A DNA stretch of 64,000 bases from Microbacterium sp. p3-SID336 (lineage in GTDB: Bacteria; Actinomycetota; Actinomycetes; Actinomycetales; Microbacteriaceae). This document shows positions 17,612 to 25,711 of the stretch, piece after piece (the first letter of the stretch is position 1; each line of letters opens with the position of its first letter). Under the pieces are notes generated by a model. That model was not told the origin of the DNA, ran no database searches, and saw nothing but the letters and a program-made list of their open reading frames with translations. The position numbers were made by a program, and so were the translations under genes. Location: positions 30,355 to 94,354 of the forward strand of contig NZ_JALXPE010000004.1 in NCBI RefSeq assembly GCF_025143365.1. Direction: 5' to 3'.

Positions 17612-18831
17612 CCGCGGTCGAGTCCGGCGCCGTGCCCGGCGGGGCCGTGACCGCGTACGCGGAGCCGCACGTCGCGCACAACTACCACCCGCTGCCGATC
17701 ATGATCGCGCGGGGTGAGGGCGCCTGGGTCACCGACGTCGAGGGCAAGCGCTACCTCGACCTGCTCGCGGCCTACTCCGCCGTGAACTTCGGTCACCGGC
17801 ACCCCGCACTTGTGGCCGCGCTCACCGAGCAGCTCGGCCGCGTGACCCTGGTCAGCCGCGCATTCCAGAGCGACCGGCTGGAGCCGTTCGCCGCCGCACT
17901 CGCGGAGCTCTGCGGCAAGGAGCTCGTGCTGCCGATGAACACCGGCGCGGAGGCGGTCGAGACCGGCATCAAGGTCGCCCGCGCCTGGGGCTACCGCGTG
18001 AAGGGCATCCCCGAAGGCAAGGCCCGCATCGTCGTGGCCCAGGGCAACTTCCACGGCCGCACGACCACGATCGTCAGCTTCAGCGACGACGAGACCGCGC
18101 GCGACGACTTCGGGCCGTACACGCCCGGATTCGACCGCGTGCCGTTCGGTGACGCGGAGGCCATCGCCGCCGCGATCACGGAGGACACGGCGGCCGTGCT
18201 CGTCGAGCCCATCCAGGGCGAGGCCGGCGTGGTCATCCCGCCGGAGGGCTACCTGCGCCGCATCCGCGAGATCTGCGACGAGAAGAACGTGCTGTTCATC
18301 GCGGACGAGATCCAGGCGGGCCTCGGTCGGGTCGGCGAGACCTTCGCGTGCGACCGCGAGGGCGTCGTGCCGGACCTGTACCTGCTCGGCAAGGCGCTCG
18401 GCGGCGGCATCCTCCCGGTCTCGGCCGTGGTGGGGAACACCGACGTGCTGGGTGTCATCCGCCCCGGCGAGCACGGCTCCACGTTCGGCGGCAACCCGCT
18501 CGCCGCGGCCGTGGGCCTGCGCGTGGTGGAGATGCTGCAGACGGGCGAGTTCCAGGAGCGCGCCCGTGCTCTCGGCGCGCACCTGGAGGAGGCGCTGCGG
18601 CCCCTGATCGGGCACGGCGTCACGGCCGTGCGCATCGCGGGACTGTGGGCCGGCGTCGACATCGACCCCGCCATCGGCACCGGCCGCGCGATCGCCGAGA
18701 AGCTGCAGGAGCGCGGCGTGCTCGTGAAGGACACGCACGGCCAGACCATCCGCATCGCCCCGCCGCTCGTGATCCGCGCGACCGAGCTCGACTGGGCGGT
18801 CGAGCAGCTCAAGGTCGTGCTGGGGGCCTGA
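17608..18831 (+). CDS. rocD: Ornithine aminotransferase
   Basis: A 407-residue class III PLP aminotransferase transferring the delta-amino group of ornithine to 2-oxoglutarate, giving glutamate semialdehyde/P5C. Key features: NTGAEAVETGIKVARAWGY, FHGRTTTIVSFS, DEIQAGLGR, Lys262 in LLGKALGGGILP (Schiff base) and STFGGNPLAAAV. Translationally coupled to the upstream hydrolase. P5C can then be oxidised by the P5C dehydrogenase half of PutA encoded 3 kb upstream. Confidence 0.93.
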   Translation: MTAVESGAVPGGAVTAYAEPHVAHNYHPLPIMIARGEGAWVTDVEGKRYLDLLAAYSAVNFGHRHPALVAALTEQLGRVTLVSRAFQSDRLEPFAAALAELCGKELVLPMNTGAEAVETGIKVARAWGYRVKGIPEGKARIVVAQGNFHGRTTTIVSFSDDETARDDFGPYTPGFDRVPFGDAEAIAAAITEDTAAVLVEPIQGEAGVVIPPEGYLRRIREICDEKNVLFIADEIQAGLGRVGETFACDREGVVPDLYLLGKALGGGILPVSAVVGNTDVLGVIRPGEHGSTFGGNPLAAAVGLRVVEMLQTGEFQERARALGAHLEEALRPLIGHGVTAVRIAGLWAGVDIDPAIGTGRAIAEKLQERGVLVKDTHGQTIRIAPPLVIRATELDWAVEQLKVVLGA

Positions 18832-18847
18832 GCCCCCTCACACGCAG

Positions 18848-18904
18848 ACGATCCGCAGACGCGGGCGACGGCATCACCCGTCGACCACGGCGTCCGCGGA
18901 TCGT
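18848..18904. terminator. Bidirectional hairpin between rocD and the small acidic protein gene
   Basis: ACGATCCGCAGACGC (18848-18862) pairs with GCGTCCGCGGATCGT (18890-18904), 14 of 15 positions plus one G-U-type mismatch, between two convergent genes. No T tract follows. Confidence 0.5.
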
Positions 18905-18921
18905 TCGCGTTCGGCGCCGGC

Positions 18922-19206
18922 TCAGGCGGGCGGGGAGTCCGGGTCGAGGGTCTTCAGAGTGTCCTCTTCAGCCGGGTTGTCGGCCGCCAGCTCGTCCTCG
19001 GTGGTGTCGTCGCCGCCCAGAGGCGCGTCGTGACCGGGGCCGGAGCTGCCCTGGATGGCGCCGCCGGTCGACTCACCGCGCGAGCTGTCGCCCTGGATCG
19101 CGCCGCCGGTGCCGTCGCCCTGGCCGGAGTTCTCATCCGGCACGTCGACGCCGGGAGCGCCTTCGGCCGGATCCTGCGGGTGCGGGGTGCTCATGTTCTC
19201 GTCCAT
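18922..19206 (-). CDS. Small acidic, disordered, repeat-containing protein
   Basis: 94 residues, about a quarter Asp/Glu, with many Gly, Pro and Ser and almost no hydrophobic residues. It has no signal peptide or membrane segment. The octapeptide TGGAIQGD/TGGAIQGS occurs twice, about 14 residues apart (GTGGAIQGDSSRGES then TGGAIQGSSGPGHDA). A start at 19206 is favoured by TACCGT six bases upstream; a second ATG four codons in is possible. No family recognised; composition resembles stress or hydrophilin-like proteins, but this is speculation. Confidence 0.65.
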   Translation of the reverse strand: MDENMSTPHPQDPAEGAPGVDVPDENSGQGDGTGGAIQGDSSRGESTGGAIQGSSGPGHDAPLGGDDTTEDELAADNPAEEDTLKTLDPDSPPA

Positions 19207-19218
19207 GCCCCGACGGTA
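19207..19218 (-). promoter_or_regulatory. Leaderless -10 box TACCGT
   Basis: On the minus strand TACCGT (19218-19213) is six bases before the ATG at 19206. Confidence 0.5.
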
Positions 19219-19266
19219 CGTCCGGGGTCCCGCGGTGCGGAGGGCGTTGACAAACCGCCGCGGCCG

Positions 19267-20610
19267 TCACTCGCCGTCGTCGCGTCGGGGGAGGCGGATG
19301 GGCGTGGTCGCCGCGGTCTTCTCGGTGTAGTCGACCGGTTCGACCGGCTGCACGACGCGCAGCGGCCGGGTCTCGTCGAGCGTGAGCCGGAACCGGCTGC
19401 TCTCGTGGCGGTGCAGTCGACCGGAGGTGAACACCCAGATCGCGCCGATCGCGCACGCGAGGAAGCCCGCGGTGCCGCCGAGCATGATGGCCGCCCGCGG
19501 CCCATACGCGTCGGCGACCCAGCCGGCGATCGGCGCGCCCACCGGGGTCGAGCCCATGATGACCGCCATGTAGAGCGCCAGCACGCGGCCCCGGAGTGCC
19601 GGGTCGGTCGTGATCTGCACGTAGCCGTTCGCGGTGGTCAGCAGCGTGACGATCATGAAGCCGGTGAACGTCAGCGTGACCGCGTAGGAGAGGTAGGTGG
19701 GCATCGCGGCCGAGACGAACGCCGCGATCCCGAAGCCGCCCGCCGCGAGGATGACCACGCGCACCCTCGCCCTGTCGCGACGCGCGGCGAGCAGGGCGCC
19801 GATGAGCGAGCCGATCGCGAGGACCGAGCTGAGCACGCCGTAGCCGTCGGCGCCGGAGCCGAACTCGAGCGCCATGGTGGAGGCGAAGATCGGGAAGTTC
19901 ATGCCGAACGCGCCGATCAGGAACACGGTCACGAACACGACCTTGAGGTCGCTGCGCGCCCAGACGTAGCGGAATCCCTCCGCGAGCCCGCCGCGGCTGC
20001 GGTTCTTCGGCCGAGGGGCGAGCAGGTGGGTCCGCATCAGCATCAGCGCCAGGATCATCGCGAGGAACGTCGCCGCGTTGGCGATGAACACCCATCCGGA
20101 GCCGATCGCGACGATGAGCAGGCCGCCCACGGCCGGCCCGACCATCCGTGCGAGGTTGAAGGAGGCGGAGTTGAGCGCGACCGCGTTGGAGGTGTCGGCG
20201 GCCGACACCATGTCGGACACGAACGCCTGCCGGGCGGGAGCGTCGAAGGCGTTGACGACGCCGAAGCCGAGGGCGAACGCGAACATCATCGGCAGCGTCA
20301 TGAGGCCGGCGAGCAGCAGGGAACCGACGGCGATCGCGAGGGCGAGCAGCGCGCCCTGGGTGGCGAGCAGGATGCGGCGGCGGTCGAAGCGGTCGGCGAC
20401 CCAGCCGGTCAGGCTCACGAGCACCAGCGGAGGGCCGAACTGCAGCGCCATGGTGACGCCCATGGCGGTGGCGTCGTTGTCGGTCAGCTCGGTCAGCACG
20501 ACCCAGTCCTGCGCGGTCGCCTGCATCCAGCCGCCGACGTTGGAGACCAGGGCTCCGGCGAACCAGATGCGGTAGTTGAGGTTCGCGAAGGAGCGGAACA
20601 TGGCGCTCAT
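19267..20610 (-). CDS. MFS transporter (MFS_3 / EntS-type exporter)
   Basis: A 447-residue protein with twelve predicted membrane helices and the DRFDRRRIL loop between helices 2 and 3 that marks the major facilitator superfamily. The start YRIWFAGALVSNVGGWMQATAQDWVVL is typical of the MFS_3 (enterobactin-exporter-like) drug and metabolite exporters, and the C-terminal 65 residues are cytoplasmic. It overlaps the upstream MarR gene by 4 bp. A MarR/exporter pair suggests efflux induced by the ligand of MarR. Confidence 0.88.
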   Translation of the reverse strand: MSAMFRSFANLNYRIWFAGALVSNVGGWMQATAQDWVVLTELTDNDATAMGVTMALQFGPPLVLVSLTGWVADRFDRRRILLATQGALLALAIAVGSLLLAGLMTLPMMFAFALGFGVVNAFDAPARQAFVSDMVSAADTSNAVALNSASFNLARMVGPAVGGLLIVAIGSGWVFIANAATFLAMILALMLMRTHLLAPRPKNRSRGGLAEGFRYVWARSDLKVVFVTVFLIGAFGMNFPIFASTMALEFGSGADGYGVLSSVLAIGSLIGALLAARRDRARVRVVILAAGGFGIAAFVSAAMPTYLSYAVTLTFTGFMIVTLLTTANGYVQITTDPALRGRVLALYMAVIMGSTPVGAPIAGWVADAYGPRAAIMLGGTAGFLACAIGAIWVFTSGRLHRHESSRFRLTLDETRPLRVVQPVEPVDYTEKTAATTPIRLPRRDDGE

Positions 20611-21047
20611 CGCTCGACCACCCTCCGCATCAGCTCGCTGGCCTCCCGCAGCGTCGCGAGCTCCTGTTCGGTGTAGTCGACCTCGCGGAGCATGTCGGCC
20701 AGCAGCACATCGCGGCGGCGGATGGTCTCCACCACGATCTCCGCGCCGGACGGGGTGATGTCGACCTGCACACGGCGGCGGTCGTCCTCGTCCTGCGTGC
20801 GGACGACGAAGCCCTGCTCCTCGAGGCCGTTCACGATGCTCGTCATGGACGGAGCGGTGACGCGCTCGCGCTCGGCCAGGGTCGAGATCGTGCGGCGGCC
20901 GTTCATGCGCAGGTCGGCGAGCACCGCCAGCTGCGTGTCGCTCATGGCGTCGGCGGCGCGGACGCAGCGGAGGCGGCGGGCGAGCCGGAAGGTGGCCAGG
21001 CGCAGGTCTGTGGCGGTGAGGTGGAGGGATTCATCGGACGCAGACAT
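20607..21047 (-). CDS. MarR family transcriptional regulator
   Basis: 146 residues with the winged-helix core: SDTQLAVLADLRMNGRRTISTLAE, then RVTAPSMTSIVNGLEEQGFVVR and the wing QDEDDRRRVQVDITPSG. It is cotranscribed with the MFS exporter and preceded by a 17-bp near-perfect palindrome just upstream of its ATG, so autorepression relieved by a transported compound is the likely logic. Confidence 0.92.
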   Translation of the reverse strand: MSASDESLHLTATDLRLATFRLARRLRCVRAADAMSDTQLAVLADLRMNGRRTISTLAERERVTAPSMTSIVNGLEEQGFVVRTQDEDDRRRVQVDITPSGAEIVVETIRRRDVLLADMLREVDYTEQELATLREASELMRRVVER

Positions 21048-21050
21048 TAC

Positions 21051-21067
21051 TTAGTTAGCCTATCTAA
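21051..21067. promoter_or_regulatory. MarR operator candidate
   Basis: TTAGTTAG-C-CTATCTAA is a palindrome with 7 of 8 matching pairs, AT-rich in a GC-rich setting, and lies 4-20 bases upstream of the MarR start codon. Size and place fit a MarR dimer site. Confidence 0.65.
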
Positions 21068-21106
21068 TTTTTCGCCACGCGGGCAGGGGGTGCGGGCGGG
21101 ACCGGG

Positions 21107-21118
21107 CAGAATGGAGGG
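21107..21118 (+). promoter_or_regulatory. -10-like box CAGAAT before cutC
   Basis: CAGAAT (21107-21112), six bases, then GTG at 21119. The spacing matches the leaderless boxes elsewhere in the window, though the first base is C and the spacer GGAGGG could also act as a close ribosome site. Confidence 0.4.
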
Positions 21119-21865
21119 GTGACCCGTCGCCTCGCTCTCGAAATCGCCGTCCAGGACCCTGCCGGAGTCCGCATCGCCGCAGAGGTGGGAGCCGCTCGCG
21201 TCGAGCTGGCGACCGCCCTCGCCCTCGGCGGCCTCACCCCGTCGCCCGCGACGCAGGAGCTCGCGCTCGCCGCCGCGGGCGCCGACGGGCCCGAGGTCCA
21301 CGTGCTGATCCGGCCGCGCGCCGGCGGATTCCACTACGACGCCGACGAGCTCGCTGTCGCCGAGCGCGACGTCCGCCACGCGATCGCGGCCGGGGCGGCC
21401 GGCGTCGTCATCGGTGCTCTCGACGCGGAGGGGCGGCTCGACCGCGACGCCGTGGCGCGGCTGCGCGACGCGGCCGACGGCGCCTCGGTCACCCTGCACC
21501 GGGCGATCGACATGACCGCCGACCCTGTCGCCACCCTGCGCGCCGCCCGCGAGCTGGGGCTGCGCCGCGTGCTCACCTCGGGCGGAGCCTCCGCCGCGAT
21601 CGACGGGATCGACACGCTGCGGGCGCTCGTCGCGGCCGCCGAGGGGCGGATCGAGGTCATGGCAGGCAGCGGCGTCGACGTCGCGAGCGCCCCACTGCTC
21701 GCCGCGACGGGAGTCGACGCCCTGCACTTCTCCGCCAAGCGCGCGGTGACCGAGGACGGCGGCGTGCGCATGGGCTCCGCGTCCGACGGCGTCGGCGGCT
21801 ATGAGGTCACCGACCGCAGCACCGCCCTCGCGATCGCGGAGGCGCTCGCGCAGAGTGACCGCTAG
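21119..21865 (+). CDS. cutC: CutC family protein
   Basis: A 248-residue TIM-barrel protein. LEIAVQDPAGVRIAAEVGAARVELA, VHVLIRPRAGGFHYDADE and TLHRAIDMTADP are hallmark CutC segments, as is LTSGGASAA. CutC was linked to copper tolerance in E. coli, but its biochemical role is unsettled. The GTG start is followed at once by the family's usual N-terminus. The stop codon TAG is also the first three bases of the next gene's -10 box. Confidence 0.9.
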   Translation: MTRRLALEIAVQDPAGVRIAAEVGAARVELATALALGGLTPSPATQELALAAAGADGPEVHVLIRPRAGGFHYDADELAVAERDVRHAIAAGAAGVVIGALDAEGRLDRDAVARLRDAADGASVTLHRAIDMTADPVATLRAARELGLRRVLTSGGASAAIDGIDTLRALVAAAEGRIEVMAGSGVDVASAPLLAATGVDALHFSAKRAVTEDGGVRMGSASDGVGGYEVTDRSTALAIAEALAQSDR

Positions 21866-21874
21866 GGTCTGACC
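21863..21874 (+). promoter_or_regulatory. Leaderless -10 box TAGGGT overlapping the cutC stop
   Basis: TAGGGT at 21863-21868 shares its TAG with the cutC stop codon and is six bases before the GTG at 21875. Confidence 0.55.
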
Positions 21875-22735
21875 GTGACGGAAACCCGCGAGTTCACGGA
21901 TGCCCACGGCATCGCCATCGTCTACGACGTCCACCCCGCGGCAGGCACCCCGCGCGGAGTCGTGCAGCTGCTGCACGGGGTGGGCGAGCACGCCGGCCGC
22001 TACCCCGCGCTGATCGGCGCCCTCACCGCCGCCGGCTTCACCGTCTACGCCGACGACCACCGCGGTCACGGGCGCACCGGGATCCGGCAGCATGGCGGCC
22101 CCGAGCGGTTGGGCCGACTGGGCCCCGGTGGTCTGCGCGCCGCGAAGGACGCGCTGTGGCAGCTCACCCGGCTCATCCGCGAGGAGAACCCCGACCTCCC
22201 GCTCGTGCTGCTCGGGCACTCCTGGGGGTCCTTCCTCGCGCAGATGCTCGTGAACGAGCACGCCGACGCCTACGACGCCGTGATCCTGTCCGGCTCCGCG
22301 CTGCGCCTGCCCGGATCGCTCAACGCCGCCCCGCTCAACGCCCGCTGGGCCGCGACGGAGGGTGCGACGGGGTTCGAGTGGCTCAGCCGCGACCCGGCCG
22401 TGGGGGCGGCGTTCCACGAGGATCCACTCACCACGGACGTGCCGCTGCTGAAGCTCTTCGGTCCGGTCGAGGCCGCGCGGCTGTACGGGCGCCCGGCGAG
22501 GAACCTCGGCCGCGACCTGCCGCTGCTGCTGCTCGTGGGGCGGGACGACCCGGTGGGCGGACCCCGCAGCGTGCACAAGCTCGCCGACGAGTACCGCACG
22601 CGCTCCGGGCTCACGGATGTCACCACCCTCGTGTACCCGGACGCCCGCCACGAGATCTTCAACGAGCTGCAGCAGGACGAGGTGCGCGCCGACGTGCTCG
22701 CCTGGCTCGACGCGCGCATCCCCGCTCGCGACTGA
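21875..22735 (+). CDS. Alpha/beta hydrolase, monoacylglycerol-lipase-like
   Basis: 286 residues with an alpha/beta-hydrolase fold. The oxyanion region is LLHGVGEHAGRY, DDHRGHGRTG follows, and the nucleophile elbow is GHSWGS (Ser), with the acid in VGRDDPVGG and the base in DARHEIFNE. The H-G-x-G-E-H-x-x-R-Y pattern is that of monoacylglycerol/lysophospholipase family members, so cleavage of a lipid ester is likely. Probably transcribed from its own leaderless promoter as well as by read-through from cutC. Confidence 0.85.
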   Translation: MTETREFTDAHGIAIVYDVHPAAGTPRGVVQLLHGVGEHAGRYPALIGALTAAGFTVYADDHRGHGRTGIRQHGGPERLGRLGPGGLRAAKDALWQLTRLIREENPDLPLVLLGHSWGSFLAQMLVNEHADAYDAVILSGSALRLPGSLNAAPLNARWAATEGATGFEWLSRDPAVGAAFHEDPLTTDVPLLKLFGPVEAARLYGRPARNLGRDLPLLLLVGRDDPVGGPRSVHKLADEYRTRSGLTDVTTLVYPDARHEIFNELQQDEVRADVLAWLDARIPARD

Positions 22736-22835
22736 TCCCCGCCCCGCATTCCGGTCCCCCCGGGAGTGTGACGCGGGATGACGCGCGGTGAAGGCGTGTG
22801 ACGAGCGGTGTCCGTGCGCCCTCCGGCCGCTCTAG

Positions 22836-22877
22836 ATTCGGGCTCATCCGCAGGAGCGACGGGGAGGGCGCGCGGCG
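22836..22877 (+). promoter_or_regulatory. Possible promoter before the DUF1684 gene
   Basis: TCTAGATT around 22834-22841 contains a TAGATT -10-like element about 36 bases before the ATG. GGAG in GGGGAGGG provides a ribosome site. Confidence 0.35.
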
Positions 22878-23615
22878 ATGAGTTTCCGGAGCGACTGGCA
22901 CGACTGGCATGCCGCGCGCGAGCGCTACGCCGGGGCGGAGTACGGGCCGTCCGCTCTCGAGTCCACGAACTGGCTCATCAGCGAGCCGGCCGCCGTCGAC
23001 GGCATCCCCGGGCTGTGGGCCCTCGCCGGCGACGACGGCATCCGCGGCACCGAGCTCGGGCAGCACGGGTCGAGCGTGACGCTGCGCGGCACCCAGACGC
23101 TGCGGATCGGGCGGCGCGAGCTGCGGGTGTTCGACCGCAACGGCGCGATCGCGCTGCGCGTGTGGAACCCGGCGCGACCGCAGCGGGAGTGGTTCACCGC
23201 GATCGACGCCTACGCCCCGGATGAGCGGTGGCGGCTGCCGGCCCGGTTCGAGCCGACGCCGGGGGAGCGGATCGTGGTGACCTCGGTCGACGGCGCCTCG
23301 CGCGAGACCGAGGTCGCCGGTCGGCTGCACTTCACGCTCGCCGGAGCCGCGCACGTGCTCACCGTCACGCGGACCGCGCAGGGCGCGCTGACCGCGGTGT
23401 TCGGCGACGGCACGAACGGCCTGGAGACGTACCGCTTCCGCTTCCTCCCGGTGGACGATCCCGCAGCCGACGGCACCGCGATCCTCGACTTCAACCGCGC
23501 TTACCTGCCGCCGTGCGCGTTCTCGGACCAGTTCGTGTGCCCGCAGCCTCCGCCGGGCAACCGCTATTCGACGCCGATCAGGGCGGGCGAGCGCGTGGTC
23601 GTGCTCGGCGGCTGA
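22878..23615 (+). CDS. DUF1684 domain-containing protein
   Basis: 245 residues. The C-terminal LDFNRAYLPPCAFSDQF followed by V-C-P-x-P-P-P-G-N-R is the near-invariant signature of DUF1684, and residues from about 65 hold its beta-rich core. No signal peptide is seen, so it is cytoplasmic. No biochemical function is established for the family as far as I know. The conserved Asp, Cys and His/Asn-rich C-terminal block suggests a binding or catalytic site. Confidence 0.88.
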   Translation: MSFRSDWHDWHAARERYAGAEYGPSALESTNWLISEPAAVDGIPGLWALAGDDGIRGTELGQHGSSVTLRGTQTLRIGRRELRVFDRNGAIALRVWNPARPQREWFTAIDAYAPDERWRLPARFEPTPGERIVVTSVDGASRETEVAGRLHFTLAGAAHVLTVTRTAQGALTAVFGDGTNGLETYRFRFLPVDDPAADGTAILDFNRAYLPPCAFSDQFVCPQPPPGNRYSTPIRAGERVVVLGG

Positions 23616-23636
23616 CCCCCGCGGCATCCCGCGCCT

Positions 23637-23648
23637 TAAGCTGGAACC
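23637..23648 (+). promoter_or_regulatory. Leaderless -10 box TAAGCT
   Basis: TAAGCT at 23637-23642, six bases, then the GTG at 23649. Confidence 0.55.
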
Positions 23649-24698
23649 GTGCACGGTGAATACAAGGTCCCTGGGGGCAAGCTCGTCGTCGTCGACCTCG
23701 AGGTCGAGAACGACCGGATCGCGCGCTTCCGGCTCGCCGGAGACTTCTTCCTCGAGCCCGACTCCGCGCTCGACGACATCGATGCCGCGGTCAACGGCCT
23801 GCCCGTCGAATCGGATGCCTCTGCCATCGCGGCGGCCGTCCGGGGTGCGCTCCCCGCGGGCGCGCAGCTGCTCGGCTTCACGCCGGAGGCTGTGGGGACC
23901 GCGGTGCGCCGTGCGCTCGTGACCGCTCCGGGCTGGGGCGACTTCGACTGGGAGGTCGTGCACGAGAAGGCGGTCTCGCCGCGCATGAACCTCGCGCTGG
24001 ACGAGGTGCTCACCTCACGCGTGGGTGAGGGCCGGCGTCGTCCGACGCTGCGCATCTGGGAGTGGGACGAGTCGGCCGTGGTGATCGGCTCGTTCCAGTC
24101 GTACCGCAACGAGGTCGACCCGGAGGGGGCGGCCCGCCACGGCTTCGACGTGGTGCGGCGCATCTCCGGCGGCGGCGCGATGCTGATGGCCGCGGGCCAG
24201 ATCATCACCTACTCGCTGTACGTGCCGGCCTCGCTCGTCGCCGGCATGACCTTCGCCGACTCCTATGCGTTCCTCGACGACTGGGTGCTGCAGGCGCTGC
24301 GATCGCTCGGCATCGACGCCGTGTACCAGCCGCTCAACGACATCGCGAGCCCGACGGGGAAGATCGGCGGCGCTGCGCAGAAGCGTCTCGCGAACGGCGG
24401 CGTGCTGCATCACGCGACGCTCTCCTACGACATCGACGGCCAGGTGCTCACCGAGGTGCTGCGCATCGGGCGCGAGAAGCTCAGCGACAAGGGCACCGCG
24501 TCGGCGGCCAAGCGTGTGGATCCGCTGCGCAGCCAGACCGGTCTGGAGCGGGCGGAGATCATCGAGCGCTTCAAGGACACGTTCCGCTCCCTCACCTCAG
24601 CGGAGGACGGCAGCATCACGCCGGAGGAGTACGAGGCGGCGGAGGCGCTGGTGGCGTCGAAGTTCGCCACCGACGCGTGGCTGCATCGGGTGCCGTGA
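23649..24698 (+). CDS. lplA: Lipoate-protein ligase A family protein
   Basis: A 349-residue protein that likely attaches lipoate (or octanoate) to a lipoyl-domain lysine. The first 90 residues form the accessory domain that is C-terminal in E. coli LplA (GEYKVPGGKLVVVDLEVEND). The catalytic BPL/LPL domain follows, with RRISGGGAMLM, the lipoyl-AMP lysine segment DIASPTGKIGGAAQKR and GGVLHHATLSYDID. Thus the domain order is swapped relative to E. coli. GTG start fixed by TAAGCT. It overlaps the methyltransferase gene by GTGA. Confidence 0.88.
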   Translation: MHGEYKVPGGKLVVVDLEVENDRIARFRLAGDFFLEPDSALDDIDAAVNGLPVESDASAIAAAVRGALPAGAQLLGFTPEAVGTAVRRALVTAPGWGDFDWEVVHEKAVSPRMNLALDEVLTSRVGEGRRRPTLRIWEWDESAVVIGSFQSYRNEVDPEGAARHGFDVVRRISGGGAMLMAAGQIITYSLYVPASLVAGMTFADSYAFLDDWVLQALRSLGIDAVYQPLNDIASPTGKIGGAAQKRLANGGVLHHATLSYDIDGQVLTEVLRIGREKLSDKGTASAAKRVDPLRSQTGLERAEIIERFKDTFRSLTSAEDGSITPEEYEAAEALVASKFATDAWLHRVP

Positions 24699-25690
24699 CC
24701 GGCGCCGACGACGACTCCGCGACTCGCGCTGAGGGCAGCCGAGAGGAGTCGCGGGGGTCGGTCGAGATCATCGAGGGCGACAACCTCGCCGTCGCGGCGA
24801 CCCTCCCGTCCGCCTCCTTCACCCTCGTCTACCTCGACCCGCCGTTCAACACCGGCCGGGCGCGCGAACGCCAGGTCGTCACCGCACGCCGCACGTTCAC
24901 AACGCAGGAGAAAACGGAGTCCCGCGCGGAGGCCATTGCGGAATCTCGCGGCACCGCCGATCCAGACACCGCAGATCTCCTGAGAACCGAACATGGGGCC
25001 GGCGAGCCCGAGGTGCGCCACGGCTTCCACGGGCATCGATACGAGCGCGTGCGCGGCATGCTCCGCACCTACGACGACAGCTTCGACGACTACGGCGCCT
25101 TCCTCATGCCGCGGCTGGAGGAGGCGTGGCGGCTGCTGGCCGACGACGGCACGCTCTACCTGCACCTGGACTACCGGGAGGCGCACTACGCCAAGGTCAT
25201 GCTGGATGCGGTGTTCGGTCGCGACTGCTTCCTGAACGAGCTCATCTGGGCCTACGACTACGGCGCGAAGTCGCGGCGCCGCTGGCCCACGAAGCACGAC
25301 ACGATCCTGGTGTACGTGAAGAACCCCCGCACCTATGTGTTCAACTCCGACGACGTCGACCGGGAGCCGTACATGGCGCCGGGTCTGGTCACGGCGGAGA
25401 AGGCGGCCCGCGGCAAGCTGCCGACCGACGTGTGGTGGCACACCATCGTGCCCACGACGGGGCGCGAGAAGACGGGGTATCCCACGCAGAAGCCGGAGGG
25501 GATCCTGCGGCGCATCGTCACCGCGTCGAGCCGGCCGGGGGATCGGGTGCTCGACCTGTTCGCGGGCAGCGGCACGACGGGAGCGGTGGCGTCGGCGCTC
25601 GGCCGGGACGCGGTGCTGGTCGACGACAACCCCGAAGCGGTGCGTGTGATGGCCGCGCGGATTCCGCACGCCGAGGTCAGCCGCGGCTGA
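24695..25690 (+). CDS. Orphan site-specific DNA methyltransferase (beta class, likely N6-adenine)
   Basis: 331 residues with motif order of beta-class amino-methyltransferases: catalytic motif IV DPPFNTG early (residues about 48-54), a middle target-recognition part, then YPTQKPEGILRR and AdoMet motif I DLFAGSGTTG near the C-terminus. DPPF favours N6-adenine. A segment after motif IV (about nt 24890-25010) is charged, poorly conserved-looking and lower in G+C, as if a variable loop. No restriction endonuclease lies nearby, so it is an orphan, coupled by GTGA to the lipoate ligase gene. Confidence 0.85.
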   Translation: MTGADDDSATRAEGSREESRGSVEIIEGDNLAVAATLPSASFTLVYLDPPFNTGRARERQVVTARRTFTTQEKTESRAEAIAESRGTADPDTADLLRTEHGAGEPEVRHGFHGHRYERVRGMLRTYDDSFDDYGAFLMPRLEEAWRLLADDGTLYLHLDYREAHYAKVMLDAVFGRDCFLNELIWAYDYGAKSRRRWPTKHDTILVYVKNPRTYVFNSDDVDREPYMAPGLVTAEKAARGKLPTDVWWHTIVPTTGREKTGYPTQKPEGILRRIVTASSRPGDRVLDLFAGSGTTGAVASALGRDAVLVDDNPEAVRVMAARIPHAEVSRG

Positions 25691-25711
25691 GACCCGGCAC
25701 CGCGAACCCGC

